From UMGS1649 sp045637095 (GTDB taxonomy: Bacteria; Bacillota; Clostridia; TANB77; CAG-465), in assembly GCA_045637095.1 (NCBI GenBank), contig JAZTYX010000068.1, positions 1 through 30,037 of the forward strand: a stretch of DNA of 30,037 bases, in the 5' to 3' direction. Of this stretch, positions 6,777 through 14,863 are shown piece after piece. A program made the translations under genes and the position numbers. The number at the start of each line of letters is the position of its first letter. Position 1 is the stretch's first letter. The notes beneath the pieces were generated by a model. The model ran no database searches, had not been told where the DNA came from, and saw nothing but the letters and a program-made list of their open reading frames with translations.

Positions 6777-7340
6777 TTGTCTAGAACTGCTACAGCAAGA
6801 AATATTCGTGGTGAAAAGATAATGGAATATCTAGAAAAGAATCCATTAGCTACAGACGAGGTGCTTGCTAAGACATTTAAGGTTAGCATAAACACAATAA
6901 GATTAGATAGAGCAAGACTTGGTATAAAAGAGTTTAAAGAAAGACTTAAAAACAAAGCAGAAGAAACAATGAAGCATGTAACTTCAATTTCTCCAGCAGA
7001 GTTTATTGGAGATATGATTAACTTCACACCAAGTGTAGGTGCAACATCAAGATTAGAAACTACAAAGGATATGACATTTGAAGGAATGAATGTTGTGAAA
7101 GGACAATACATATATTCTTTTGCAGAGTCTATGGCTATTTCGCTAATACCTACAAAAGCGGCATTAGTTGGAGTTGCAAATATTAAATATGTAGAAAAGA
7201 TTGAAGCAGATACAGTAATATATGCTCATGCTGAAATGAGAAAGAAAACAGCAAGTGGATATATTGTATGGGTAAGAATTTTAGATGAAAATGATTCTCT
7301 TAAATTCAAAGGCAAATTCATATTGAAAGGAATAGTATAA
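6777..7340 (+). CDS. fapR: Fatty acid and phospholipid synthesis repressor FapR
   Basis: FapR represses fatty acid and phospholipid genes and is released by malonyl-CoA or malonyl-ACP. The protein is 187 residues; Bacillus FapR is about 188. The N-terminus has a winged-helix domain (TDEVLAKTFKVSINTIRLDRARLGI, shown in parts: TDEVLAKTF, VSINTIRLDR). The C-terminal half (about 80-187) is a hot-dog thioesterase-like effector domain without catalysis. A TTG start at 6777 is chosen because GAGGTG (6765-6770) lies six bases upstream; an upstream GTG at 6768 overlaps that site. The stop overlaps the plsX start by one base, so they are cotranscribed, the conserved fapR-plsX arrangement. Confidence 0.9.
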   Translation: MSRTATARNIRGEKIMEYLEKNPLATDEVLAKTFKVSINTIRLDRARLGIKEFKERLKNKAEETMKHVTSISPAEFIGDMINFTPSVGATSRLETTKDMTFEGMNVVKGQYIYSFAESMAISLIPTKAALVGVANIKYVEKIEADTVIYAHAEMRKKTASGYIVWVRILDENDSLKFKGKFILKGIV

Positions 7341-8344
7341 TGGAAATATTAGTAGATATAAACGGAAGCGATAATGGAATAGATGAAGCAATAAGAGGTG
7401 TTGTAAACTCTATTGGTAAAACAAAAGCAAAACTAACTATGGTTGGAGATGAAGCTAAGATAAAAGATTTTATTAAAGGTGAATATTTATCTAAAGCAGA
7501 TAATATATTAAAGAATATATCAATACTTGATGCTAAAGATGCAATAACTAACTTTGATGATCCTGCTTTTGCAATTAAGCATAAAAAGGAATCTAGTATA
7601 GTTAAAGCGTATGACTATATGAAAGAAAAAGAAAATACATTATTCTTATCTGCAGGTAGCACAGGTGCAGTTATGGCTGGTGGACTTCTTAAATTAAAAA
7701 GAATAGAAGGAATACACAGACCAGCGCTTGCAACAGTTCTTCCAACAGTAGATGGAACAGGTGTTGTACTTTTAGACTGTGGTGCAAACGTAACAGCAGC
7801 AGGAGTATCTTTAGTGCAATTTGCTAAAATGGGTATGGTATACTGCAAAGAAGTATTAAAGAAAGATAAAATAAGAGTTGCAATGTTAAACATTGGAACT
7901 GAAGATAAAAAGGGTTCTCCAGACTTAAAAGAAGCTTACCAATCTTTAATGGATGAATGTCCAGAATTTATTGGAAATATTGAAGCTAGAGAAATACTAT
8001 CTGGCGATGCAGATGTAGTTGTAGCAAATGGTCTTATGGGAAATGTTGCCCTAAAATCTATTGAAGGAACAGCTAAGATTATGAAAAACGCACTTATGTC
8101 TGAGTTTAAGAAGAATGTATTTAATAAACTTAAAGCTGCAAGCTCAGTTGGATTAATTAAAAAAGCGTTATATAAATATGATTATACTAAATATGGTGGA
8201 GCAGTGCTTTTAGGAATTAGAAAACCTGTTATTAAAATACATGGTAATGCAAAAGCACAAAATTATGAAGCAGCTATACTTCAAGCAGATACTGTTTTAG
8301 AGCAAAAATTAGTTAGAAAATTGTCAGAAAAAATAACTAAGTAA
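7340..8344 (+). CDS. plsX: Phosphate acyltransferase PlsX
   Basis: PlsX converts acyl-ACP to acyl-phosphate, the acyl donor for PlsY in phospholipid synthesis; it is a peripheral membrane enzyme. The 334-residue length is normal. Visible family segments are SAGSTGAVMAGG, HRPALATVLPT, LLDCGANV, MLNIGTEDKKGS, GGAVLLGI and KIHGNAKAQN. The N-terminus reads VDINGSD where most family members have DAMGGD, a modest departure. It starts at ATG 7340 within the TAATG overlap of fapR. The acyl carrier protein gene follows, so substrate donor, enzyme and regulator are clustered. Confidence 0.95.
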   Translation: MEILVDINGSDNGIDEAIRGVVNSIGKTKAKLTMVGDEAKIKDFIKGEYLSKADNILKNISILDAKDAITNFDDPAFAIKHKKESSIVKAYDYMKEKENTLFLSAGSTGAVMAGGLLKLKRIEGIHRPALATVLPTVDGTGVVLLDCGANVTAAGVSLVQFAKMGMVYCKEVLKKDKIRVAMLNIGTEDKKGSPDLKEAYQSLMDECPEFIGNIEAREILSGDADVVVANGLMGNVALKSIEGTAKIMKNALMSEFKKNVFNKLKAASSVGLIKKALYKYDYTKYGGAVLLGIRKPVIKIHGNAKAQNYEAAILQADTVLEQKLVRKLSEKITK

Positions 8345-8355
8345 TAATAAAACTA

Positions 8356-8384
8356 TTGACAACAGTATAAAAATAATAGATAAT
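8356..8384 (+). promoter_or_regulatory. Promoter of acpP
   Basis: TTGACA (8356-8361) and GATAAT (8379-8384) are 17 bases apart, allowing extra transcription of acpP beyond plsX read-through. Confidence 0.65.
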
Positions 8385-8417
8385 ACACATATAAGCTTTA
8401 ACATGGAGGTGAATAAA

Positions 8418-8654
8418 GTGGATAATGTTTTTGAAAAAGTAAGAGAAGTAATAATGGAACAATTAGGAATAGAAGATGAAAGTAGTATAACAACAGCTAC
8501 CACATTTATTGATGATTTAGGAGCAGATTCTTTAGATGTTGTTGAATTAATAATGGCACTAGAAGAAGAATTCGGTATTGAAGTACCAGAAGTTGAAGCT
8601 GAGAAAATCGTATCAGTTGGTGACGTGGTTGAATATATTAAATCAGTAGTCTAA
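8418..8654 (+). CDS. acpP: Acyl carrier protein
   Basis: ACP carries growing acyl chains on a 4'-phosphopantetheine arm and donates them to PlsX. The GTG at 8418 is the likely start, because GGAGGTG (8405-8411) lies six bases upstream; an ATG at 8403 would put that site inside the gene. This gives 78 residues, the usual size. The attachment motif is GADSLD, with Ser38 as the modified residue, followed by VVELIMALEEEFGIEVP of helix II. The protein is highly acidic, as expected. It lies between plsX and rnc, with its own promoter and terminator. Confidence 0.95.
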   Translation: MDNVFEKVREVIMEQLGIEDESSITTATTFIDDLGADSLDVVELIMALEEEFGIEVPEVEAEKIVSVGDVVEYIKSVV

Positions 8655-8670
8655 TATAAATAGAAAATGT

Positions 8671-8703
8671 AAATAACAGTACTTAGTACTGTTATTTTTT
8701 TCT
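8671..8703 (+). terminator. Terminator after acpP
   Basis: A 12-bp stem (8671-8682 with 8686-8697, AACAGTAC core) has a 3-base loop and is followed by a T-run. Confidence 0.85.
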
Positions 8704-8709
8704 TTTTTA

Positions 8710-8718
8710 TGGTAAAAT
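8710..8718 (+). promoter_or_regulatory. Extended -10 promoter of rnc
   Basis: TGGTAAAAT follows the acpP terminator and lies 18 bases before the rnc start. No clear -35 is seen. Confidence 0.4.
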
Positions 8719-8736
8719 ATTAATTGGAGTGATTAT

Positions 8737-9429
8737 ATGCTAAGTTTAATAGATATAGAAAAGAAAGTAGGATATGTATTTAAGAATAAAGAGCTTCTTA
8801 AAACTGCTCTTACACATAAGTCTTATGCTTATGAAAGAACAGGAGAAGATATAACTAAATACAATGAAAGATTAGAATTTTTAGGAGATGCAATACTTGA
8901 ACATATTGTGTCTATCTATCTATACAATGTTGAGCCTAAATTAAAAGAAGGTGTTATGAGTAAAAAACGTGCAGAGATTGTATGTGAAGCATCGCTTAGT
9001 AGAATAATACGTGAAAGAAATTTGGCAAAGGATATTAGACTTGGTAAATGCGAAATAAATACAGGTGGAAACAAGAAGGATGCAATACTTGCAGATATGT
9101 TTGAAGCAATTCTTGGTGCAGTATACCTTGATGGCGGATACGATGAAGCTAATAGAGTATGTCTAGATATGATAAAAAGTACAATAGACTATGTTGTATC
9201 TAAAGAAGATACTTTAGACTACAAGACAAGGCTTCAAGAAATACTTCAAAGAAACGGTAATGTAAAAATAGAATATGTACTGGAAAAAGAACAAGGAAAA
9301 GACCATGCAAAAATGTTCTTTAGTGCAGTATATTTTAATGATAAGAAAATAGGAGAAGGTAGTGGAAAAACAAAGAAACTGTCAGAACAAAATGCAGCAA
9401 AACAAGCCATTGAAAAAATTAAAGATTAA
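8737..9429 (+). CDS. rnc: Ribonuclease III
   Basis: RNase III cuts double-stranded RNA, including the rRNA precursor, as a homodimer with Mg2+. The 230-residue length is normal. The signature NERLEFLGDAILE is at 43-55 and the second acidic cluster is ADMFEAILGAVYLDGG (about 118-133). A double-stranded RNA binding domain fills about 161-228, ending KKLSEQNAAKQAIEKI. GGAGTG precedes ATG 8737. The acpP-rnc order is common in Firmicutes; smc usually follows but is replaced here by a radical SAM gene and rarA. Confidence 0.96.
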   Translation: MLSLIDIEKKVGYVFKNKELLKTALTHKSYAYERTGEDITKYNERLEFLGDAILEHIVSIYLYNVEPKLKEGVMSKKRAEIVCEASLSRIIRERNLAKDIRLGKCEINTGGNKKDAILADMFEAILGAVYLDGGYDEANRVCLDMIKSTIDYVVSKEDTLDYKTRLQEILQRNGNVKIEYVLEKEQGKDHAKMFFSAVYFNDKKIGEGSGKTKKLSEQNAAKQAIEKIKD

Positions 9430-9475
9430 GATTAATCTAAAAAAAGAATTGGGACTGCATATTAAAAAAGATAAT

Positions 9476-10441
9476 ATGTACATAATCCCAATCTTTATAC
9501 CACATAGAGGTTGCAAAAATGAATGCGTTTTCTGTAATCAAAGAAAGATTAGCGGAGAAACAAGAGATGTTACAGAGCAAGATGTAAGAAATGAAATAGA
9601 AAAATATCTTGAAATGTATAAAGATAAATCTAAAACTAAACAAATAGCATTCTTTGGAGGAAGCTTTACGGGTCTTGAAATGGAAGATCAAGTAAGATTC
9701 TTAAAAGTTGCAAATGAATATATAGAAAAAGGGTTGGTTAAGGATATTAGAATTTCTACTAGACCAGATTATATCAGCGAATTAATTCTAAAAATACTTA
9801 AAGGATATAATGTATCTGTAATTGAACTTGGGGTTCAATCTATGGATGATGAAGTGTTGCTTAAGGCTAAACGTGGACATACAGCAGAAGACGTCGTTAA
9901 AGCGTCAAATTTAATTAACAAATATGGTTTTGAACTAGGTCATCAAGTAATGGTTGGCCTTCCAGAAAGCACATTAGAAAAAGAACTTGAAACAGTAAGA
10001 AAAAGTATAGAATTAAAACCTAAAATGGTTAGAATATATCCTGTGTATGTGCTTAAAGAAAGTAAACTTTGGGATATGTATGAAGCTGGAGAATACCAAC
10101 CATTAGAAGTAGAAGATGCGGTTAAAAGAGCAAGTGCTATGTATGAAGAATATATTAAGCACAATATTAAAGTTATTAGAATAGGTCTTCAAACAACCGA
10201 AGAAATTAACTCTAAAAATGAAGATATAAAAGGACCAGTTACAGATAATTACAAAGAACAAGTGCTATCTAGCATAGCTAAAAAGCATACTTTAGAGAAG
10301 ATAAGCAAGGCTAAGGATAATAGAGAAATAATAATAAAAGTACCTGAGTCACAAATAAATTATGTTGTGGGTAGCAAGAAATCCAATATACCACAGTATG
10401 AAAGTGGATATAGTGGAAAAGTTAGAGTAAAAATTAAATAA
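9476..10441 (+). CDS. Elp3-like radical SAM protein
   Basis: A 321-residue protein with the 4Fe-4S motif CKNECVFC (Cys13, Cys17, Cys20), GGSFTG for SAM binding and an IELGVQSMDDEVLLKAKRGH segment typical of the Elp3/HemN-like group. Its exact substrate is unknown; no acetyltransferase domain is present. The start at 9476 (MYIIPIFIPHRGC) matches the usual short lead before the cysteines, although the ribosome binding site is weak. An earlier in-frame ATG at 9362 lies inside rnc and is unlikely. It follows rnc by 46 bases and probably shares its transcript. Related proteins often sit between rnc and smc in Clostridia. Confidence 0.85.
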   Translation: MYIIPIFIPHRGCKNECVFCNQRKISGETRDVTEQDVRNEIEKYLEMYKDKSKTKQIAFFGGSFTGLEMEDQVRFLKVANEYIEKGLVKDIRISTRPDYISELILKILKGYNVSVIELGVQSMDDEVLLKAKRGHTAEDVVKASNLINKYGFELGHQVMVGLPESTLEKELETVRKSIELKPKMVRIYPVYVLKESKLWDMYEAGEYQPLEVEDAVKRASAMYEEYIKHNIKVIRIGLQTTEEINSKNEDIKGPVTDNYKEQVLSSIAKKHTLEKISKAKDNREIIIKVPESQINYVVGSKKSNIPQYESGYSGKVRVKIK

Positions 10442-10446
10442 ATTAG

Positions 10447-10482
10447 GAAAAGTGTTATAAAATATAGCACTTTTCTTTTTGT
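10447..10482 (+). terminator. Terminator after the rnc-radical SAM unit
   Basis: GAAAAGTGTTA (10447-10457) pairs with TAGCACTTTTC (10465-10475) through one G-U pair, followed by a T-run. Confidence 0.8.
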
Positions 10483-10525
10483 TTTTCTTACTGTTTCAAG
10501 AGTGGTATAAATTGTAGGTTTTCCA

Positions 10526-10554
10526 TTGATTTTTGAAAAAACTTAATATATAAT
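10526..10554 (+). promoter_or_regulatory. Promoter of the rarA unit
   Basis: TTGATT (10526-10531) and TATAAT (10549-10554) are 17 bases apart, 32 bases before the rarA start. Confidence 0.75.
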
Positions 10555-10585
10555 GTGGGTATAAATAGTATAAAAGGGGAAACTT

Positions 10586-11827
10586 ATGGACAAACCACTT
10601 GCGTTTAGAATGAAACCAAAGACGCTAGAAGAGTTCTACGGACAAGAACATATCGTGGGTAAAGATAAGTTGTTATATAGATTAATTAAAGCAGATAGAT
10701 TAACATCTGTAATATTTTGGGGACCACCAGGGTGTGGTAAAACATCGCTTGCTAGGGTAATAGCGAACACTACAAAATATAATTTTGTTGAACTAAATGC
10801 TACTTCTGCGGGTGTGTCAGATATTAAGAAAATAGCAGAAGATACTAGTAACTTATTCTTTAATCCAAGCGGAAAAACAATAGTGTTTATAGATGAAATA
10901 CATAGATTTAATAAGTTGCAACAAGATGCACTTTTGCCAATGGTGGAAAAAGGAACTATTATATTAATTGGGGCAACGACAGAAAATCCATATTTTGAAG
11001 TAAACAAAGCATTGGTTTCAAGATCAACAATATTTAAATTAGAACCATTAACTACTGATGCGGTAGAAGATATAATCAGGTCTACTTTAAGTAATAAAGA
11101 AAATGGATTAGGTAATTATAAAATAGATATAGATGAAGATGCTATAGGATTTTTAGCAAGAACTACCGAAGGAGATGTAAGAACTGCGTTAAATGCTTTA
11201 GAACTTGCAACAATTAGCTCGGAACTTGAGGCTGATGGTAGTGTAAAAGTAACAGCGGAAATATTAGAAGAATGTTTACAAAGCAGAAAACTGTATTATG
11301 ATAAAAATTCTGAAGCGCATTACGATACGATTTCAGCATTCATTAAATCAATGCGTGGAAGTGATGCAAATGCGGCAATACATTATTTAGCAAGAATGCT
11401 TGAAGCTGGCGAAGATCCAATGTTTATTGCAAGAAGAATTGTAATATGCGCAGCAGAAGATGTAGGGTTAGCAAATCCAAATGCATTGGTAGTAGCTAAT
11501 GCAGCCATGCAGGCGGTACACCAAGTGGGAATGCCTGAAGCAAGAATTATTCTTGCAGAAGCTGTTTGTGTAGTTGCAAATTCTAGAAAATCTAATAGTG
11601 CATATTTAGCAATTAACAATGCAATAGAAGATGTGCATAATATGGATGTTGGTGAAGTGCCAATGCATATTAGAAATGCACCTATAAAGGAAATGGAAAA
11701 GGATGGCTACCATGTTGGATACAAATATCCACATGATTATCCGGGTGGAATAGTAGAGCAACAATATCTACCAGATGAAATAAAGGACAAAAAATACTAC
11801 ATTCCTAAAGAATGGGAGGTTAGATAG
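10586..11827 (+). CDS. rarA: Replication-associated recombination ATPase RarA (MgsA)
   Basis: RarA is a clamp-loader-like AAA+ ATPase that acts at stalled forks and single-strand gaps. The 413 residues include Walker A GPPGCGKT (46-53), Walker B FIDEIHRF with Asp103 and Glu104, a sensor region GATTENPYFEVN and the C-terminal tetramerisation domain with RIVICAAEDVGLANP. AGGGGA precedes ATG 10586. The stop TAG shares its G with the GTG start of the next gene, so translation is probably coupled. The linkage to membrane-protein genes downstream is not obviously functional. Confidence 0.95.
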   Translation: MDKPLAFRMKPKTLEEFYGQEHIVGKDKLLYRLIKADRLTSVIFWGPPGCGKTSLARVIANTTKYNFVELNATSAGVSDIKKIAEDTSNLFFNPSGKTIVFIDEIHRFNKLQQDALLPMVEKGTIILIGATTENPYFEVNKALVSRSTIFKLEPLTTDAVEDIIRSTLSNKENGLGNYKIDIDEDAIGFLARTTEGDVRTALNALELATISSELEADGSVKVTAEILEECLQSRKLYYDKNSEAHYDTISAFIKSMRGSDANAAIHYLARMLEAGEDPMFIARRIVICAAEDVGLANPNALVVANAAMQAVHQVGMPEARIILAEAVCVVANSRKSNSAYLAINNAIEDVHNMDVGEVPMHIRNAPIKEMEKDGYHVGYKYPHDYPGGIVEQQYLPDEIKDKKYYIPKEWEVR

Positions 11828-13002
11828 TGTCAAGAAAAGATAAAAGAGAAGAGAATAAGAAACACGAATCTAAACCTAAAAAAAAGATAGTAATAAAATT
11901 TCCAGAATTTAATGGGTTTACAAAAAAACAAATAGTAACATTTGTGCTAATTGCACTAGGGCTAGTAATAGCTCTTTGTATGATGAATTATTCTGAGTTT
12001 GGCTTAGTAATAAATAAAAAGATTACAGATGAAGATGTTGTAAAAGTAGATTTAATAAGCTCGAATAACAAAATCTATTCGTATTATAATGAGGTTTTAA
12101 TAGCAGATTCAGATAAAATAACAACATATAATAAATACGGAAGAAAAACATGGGAAATAAAAATGCAAGGTGCAATAGATGCGAAAATCGTTACTAATGG
12201 TAAATATCTACAAATTATAAATACAGATAAATCAATTGCATATGTTTTTAATGATAAATATGAAACTGCTCAAATAAGAGTTGATGGCAAGATACTTTCT
12301 GGAAATATTAATTCTAAGGGAGAGAGCGTAATTGAATATGAATCTTCTGGAAACAAAAAAATACTTGCTATTTATGATAAACATGGTAAAGCAAAATATA
12401 ATGTCAAGCTTAGCAATAATACAATAGGACAATATATATTATCTGAAGATTCTAAGAAGCTTGTTTATGTAGATGTAAACATAAATGGAATAAGCGCTGC
12501 GTCATCGATTAAACTTGTGGAATTAAAGGATTCTGCAAAGGTGGTGGAGCTTGCTACGGAAGAAAATTCGTTAATATATGAGATGGATTTAATAGGTGCT
12601 AAACTTACATATAGAACGGATAAGGATATTGTACAATTGGATATAAATACTAATAAAGAAAAGAAAAGCAGTATTGAACAAGCAGGCGTCGTTTCGTTAG
12701 ATTTAGATAGAAATAAATATTCGTATGTAGAATTTAATAATGGTAAATATTTATTAGGCATAAAGAGTATAGGCGGTAAAGATAAAGAAAAAGTAGAAAT
12801 AAAGGAAATGCCAAAGCATTACATCTACTTAAAAGATAAAGTGTATGTATGTTTCCAAAAAGAAATGTATGTATATAATAATTACAGGATGAGAATTAAA
12901 GAGTATAATAGTGATATGGTTATAACAAAACCGGTTATTTTAGGTGAAGGAAATAACATAGCGTTTCTTGTTTCAAATAAATTAATAATTTATACAATAT
13001 AA
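11827..13002 (+). CDS. DUF5711-like membrane-anchored beta-propeller protein
   Basis: A 391-residue protein. A Lys-rich cytoplasmic N-terminus (1-35) is followed by one membrane helix (about 36-53) and a large extracytoplasmic part made of repeated short beta strands with [VI]xxxGKYLxI and KxxYV patterns, as in a propeller. This matches the DUF5711 type seen in Clostridia, whose role is unknown. The GTG start at 11827 overlaps the rarA stop by one base, and GGGAGGT (11814-11820) supports it. It is followed by a CvpA-like gene 15 bases on, and then by an LCP gene; the three may work at the cell envelope. Family assignment is from memory of overall architecture. Confidence 0.7.
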   Translation: MSRKDKREENKKHESKPKKKIVIKFPEFNGFTKKQIVTFVLIALGLVIALCMMNYSEFGLVINKKITDEDVVKVDLISSNNKIYSYYNEVLIADSDKITTYNKYGRKTWEIKMQGAIDAKIVTNGKYLQIINTDKSIAYVFNDKYETAQIRVDGKILSGNINSKGESVIEYESSGNKKILAIYDKHGKAKYNVKLSNNTIGQYILSEDSKKLVYVDVNINGISAASSIKLVELKDSAKVVELATEENSLIYEMDLIGAKLTYRTDKDIVQLDINTNKEKKSSIEQAGVVSLDLDRNKYSYVEFNNGKYLLGIKSIGGKDKEKVEIKEMPKHYIYLKDKVYVCFQKEMYVYNNYRMRIKEYNSDMVITKPVILGEGNNIAFLVSNKLIIYTI

Positions 13003-13010
13003 GGGGGAAT

Positions 13011-13028
13011 ATGAAAAATGATTATTGA
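13011..13028 (+). CDS. Possible five-codon upstream reading frame
   Basis: ATGAAAAATGATTATTGA encodes MKNDY and overlaps the cvpA start in another frame. The GGGGG site is closer to this ATG than to that of cvpA. Ribosomes using it could lower or couple cvpA translation. It may equally be chance in AT-rich DNA. Confidence 0.2.
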   Translation: MKNDY

Positions 13029-13692
13029 TATAATTATAGTAGCCTTGTTTTTAGGTGCAGCTGGGGTAGGCTATAATAAAGGCGGATTAAAACTTATAGC
13101 AAGTTTTGGTACATTTATAGTTGCATTTATAGCAGCTTACTTATTAGCTAATACAACTGGTATGGCGCTTAAGAAAACAGAAATAGGTGCAACTGCAGCT
13201 AAGACAATAAAAACATCATTAGTTAATGTTTTAGATTTAACAAAAGGAGATAATCCTGTAGCAGGCGTTGTTACAGATATAGCTTCAAATATACCAGTAG
13301 GTGGGGATATAATTCAAAAATTAGTAAATAAGATAAACAAAGAATTACAAGCAAGCAGTGCGGTATTAGCAAATAAGGTTGTAAATTACTTGTTTATAGG
13401 TATTGGATTTATGCTTATATTTATAACTGCAAAAGTAGTTTTAAGTGTAGCTTTCTTTATACTAGAATTAATATTTGAACTTCCATTGTTAAAAGAAATG
13501 AACAAGTTGGTAGGGCTAGGATTAGAAAGTGGATTCATGTTAATAAAGATTTGGATGGTATTTGGTTTAATAAGCTTCATGTCACCAATAGACTTTATGG
13601 CTAAAGCGGTTAAATTATTAAATGATACAGTTCTTGCTAAATTAATATACGATAACAACTGGTTATTATCATTTATAATAAGCATATTATAG
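13018..13692 (+). CDS. CvpA-family membrane protein
   Basis: A 224-residue protein with about four membrane segments. The N-terminal MIIDIIIVALFLGAAGVGYNKG matches the CvpA opening, in which GxxRG or GxxKG follows the first helix. A long soluble loop (about 60-120) contains alternating hydrophobic residues, and the last two helices fall about 120-150 and 165-185. CvpA proteins are linked to colicin V production in E. coli and to envelope homeostasis elsewhere; function here is unproven. The ribosome binding site GGGGG (13003-13007) is 10 bases from this ATG and 3 bases from an out-of-frame ATG at 13011. The frame has a stop just upstream, so 13018 is the earliest possible start. Confidence 0.8.
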   Translation: MIIDIIIVALFLGAAGVGYNKGGLKLIASFGTFIVAFIAAYLLANTTGMALKKTEIGATAAKTIKTSLVNVLDLTKGDNPVAGVVTDIASNIPVGGDIIQKLVNKINKELQASSAVLANKVVNYLFIGIGFMLIFITAKVVLSVAFFILELIFELPLLKEMNKLVGLGLESGFMLIKIWMVFGLISFMSPIDFMAKAVKLLNDTVLAKLIYDNNWLLSFIISIL

Positions 13693-13701
13693 TAATAAGG
13701 A

Positions 13702-14670
13702 ATGATGAATTTGAAAAAGAAGAAACGTACATTATGTGCAAGAATAACAAGATTTTGTACATGTATAACAATATTATCAGTGATTGCATGGGTAGCGCTT
13801 TTCAACATAAATAATATGTTGGGCGCTACAAGCGTATCAGCTGGTAATCTAGAGGATGAACTGTTTAAGTATTCTAATGAACCTAAAAAAGACAATGTAT
13901 CATTGCTTTTTGCGGGTGTGGATAAAGATGGACTTAGAACAGACAGTATAATTTATGCAAAATATGATACAGTAAATAACAAGTTATATATGATGTCTAT
14001 TCCAAGAGATACTTATACAGATCATAAGTATGCTACTAACAAGATAAACACAATTTATCGTGGTGGTAAATATACAAATGAGTTTGTAGGAGAAATAGAG
14101 GAACTTTTGGATGTTAAAATAGATTATTATGCTGTAATCAATCTAAAGGTTGTATCTGATGTTGTAGACGCAATAGGCGGTATAAAAATAACGTTAGAAG
14201 ATGATGTCTGGAAATTGGATAAGAAGACTGGTAAATGGGACCTGGCTTTTCCTAAAGGCGAACAAACATTAAACGCTAAGCAAGTTGAAACGTTGATTAG
14301 AAATAGAGATTACAAAGATGGAGATTTATCTAGAGGAAAAATGCAAAGGAATGTAATAACAGCGTTAATTAAGAATTTAGTTTCTACCAAAACTCTTATG
14401 AAATTAATGGATATTAAAGATATCGTTCTAAATAATACAAATACTAATATTACAGTTAGAGAAGGAATGAAATATCTAGGGGAAATTAAGGAAGTTGACC
14501 TGAAAAATGTTGTTTCAACAAACATGCCACTTCTAGATATAAATTATGTTGTTGATGGAACGGCTTGTGTACTTGTAAACAAAGAAAAAGCAAGGAAAAT
14601 TATATCTGAAGATTGGGTGTATACACCTGAAATAGTAGAAGAAACAGTGGAAAATAATGAGCAAAATTAA
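13702..14670 (+). CDS. LytR-CpsA-Psr family protein
   Basis: LCP enzymes transfer teichoic acid or other glycopolymers from lipid carriers to peptidoglycan. The 322 residues have a basic N-terminus, one membrane helix (about 15-37) and the LCP domain with LLFAGVDKDGLRTDSII, MSIPRDTYT, INTIYRGG and LIRNRDYKDGDLSRGKMQ, which contain the conserved Asp and Arg residues that bind the pyrophosphate head. TAAGGA at 13696-13701 almost touches ATG 13702; ATG 13705 or TTG 13711 are possible alternatives, changing only the first residues. It lies 9 bases after the CvpA-like gene and closes the unit with a terminator that includes its stop codon. Confidence 0.9.
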   Translation: MMNLKKKKRTLCARITRFCTCITILSVIAWVALFNINNMLGATSVSAGNLEDELFKYSNEPKKDNVSLLFAGVDKDGLRTDSIIYAKYDTVNNKLYMMSIPRDTYTDHKYATNKINTIYRGGKYTNEFVGEIEELLDVKIDYYAVINLKVVSDVVDAIGGIKITLEDDVWKLDKKTGKWDLAFPKGEQTLNAKQVETLIRNRDYKDGDLSRGKMQRNVITALIKNLVSTKTLMKLMDIKDIVLNNTNTNITVREGMKYLGEIKEVDLKNVVSTNMPLLDINYVVDGTACVLVNKEKARKIISEDWVYTPEIVEETVENNEQN

Positions 14671-14686
14671 ATTGCTCATTATTTTT
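14651..14686 (+). terminator. Terminator overlapping the LCP gene stop codon
   Basis: A 14-bp stem (14651-14664 with 14672-14685, AATGAGCAA core) has a 7-base loop that contains the TAA stop. Confidence 0.8.
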
Positions 14687-14719
14687 GTATTAATATCTAG
14701 ATATTATGGTAAAAAACTG

Positions 14720-14748
14720 TTGAAAAAAACAAAATATTATGTTATACT
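14720..14748 (+). promoter_or_regulatory. Promoter of rpsB-tsf
   Basis: TTGAAA (14720-14725) and TATACT (14743-14748) are 17 bases apart, with a TGT extension directly before the -10. Transcription should start near 14755, leaving about 108 untranslated bases. Confidence 0.8.
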
Positions 14749-14755
14749 ATTGTAG

Positions 14756-14840
14756 TCGCGTATGCGATAATACACACACAAACAAAGTCTATAGCCCTTC
14801 CTCGAAAGAGGTCATATAGATGCCAAAGTTTGTGGAGGAA
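14756..14840 (+). promoter_or_regulatory. Structured leader of rpsB, candidate S2 autoregulatory element
   Basis: A small 5' hairpin TCGC-GTAT-GCGA (14756-14767) is followed by a nested structure. CACAAAC (14777-14783) pairs with GTTTGTG (14828-14834), TCTATA (14788-14793) with TATAGA (14815-14820), and CCTC (14800-14803) with GAGG (14808-14811) on a GAAA tetraloop. Internal loops separate the three stems. Ribosomal protein operons often have such leaders that bind their own product; S2 binding here is inferred from position. Confidence 0.6.
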
Positions 14841-14863
14841 AATTAAAAAGGAGGAAAAGTAAA

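Noticed and set aside
13386..13895. 169-residue minus-strand frame across the CvpA-like and LCP gene junction
   Set aside because: It overlaps two well-supported genes, has Asn-rich low-complexity sequence and no ribosome binding site.
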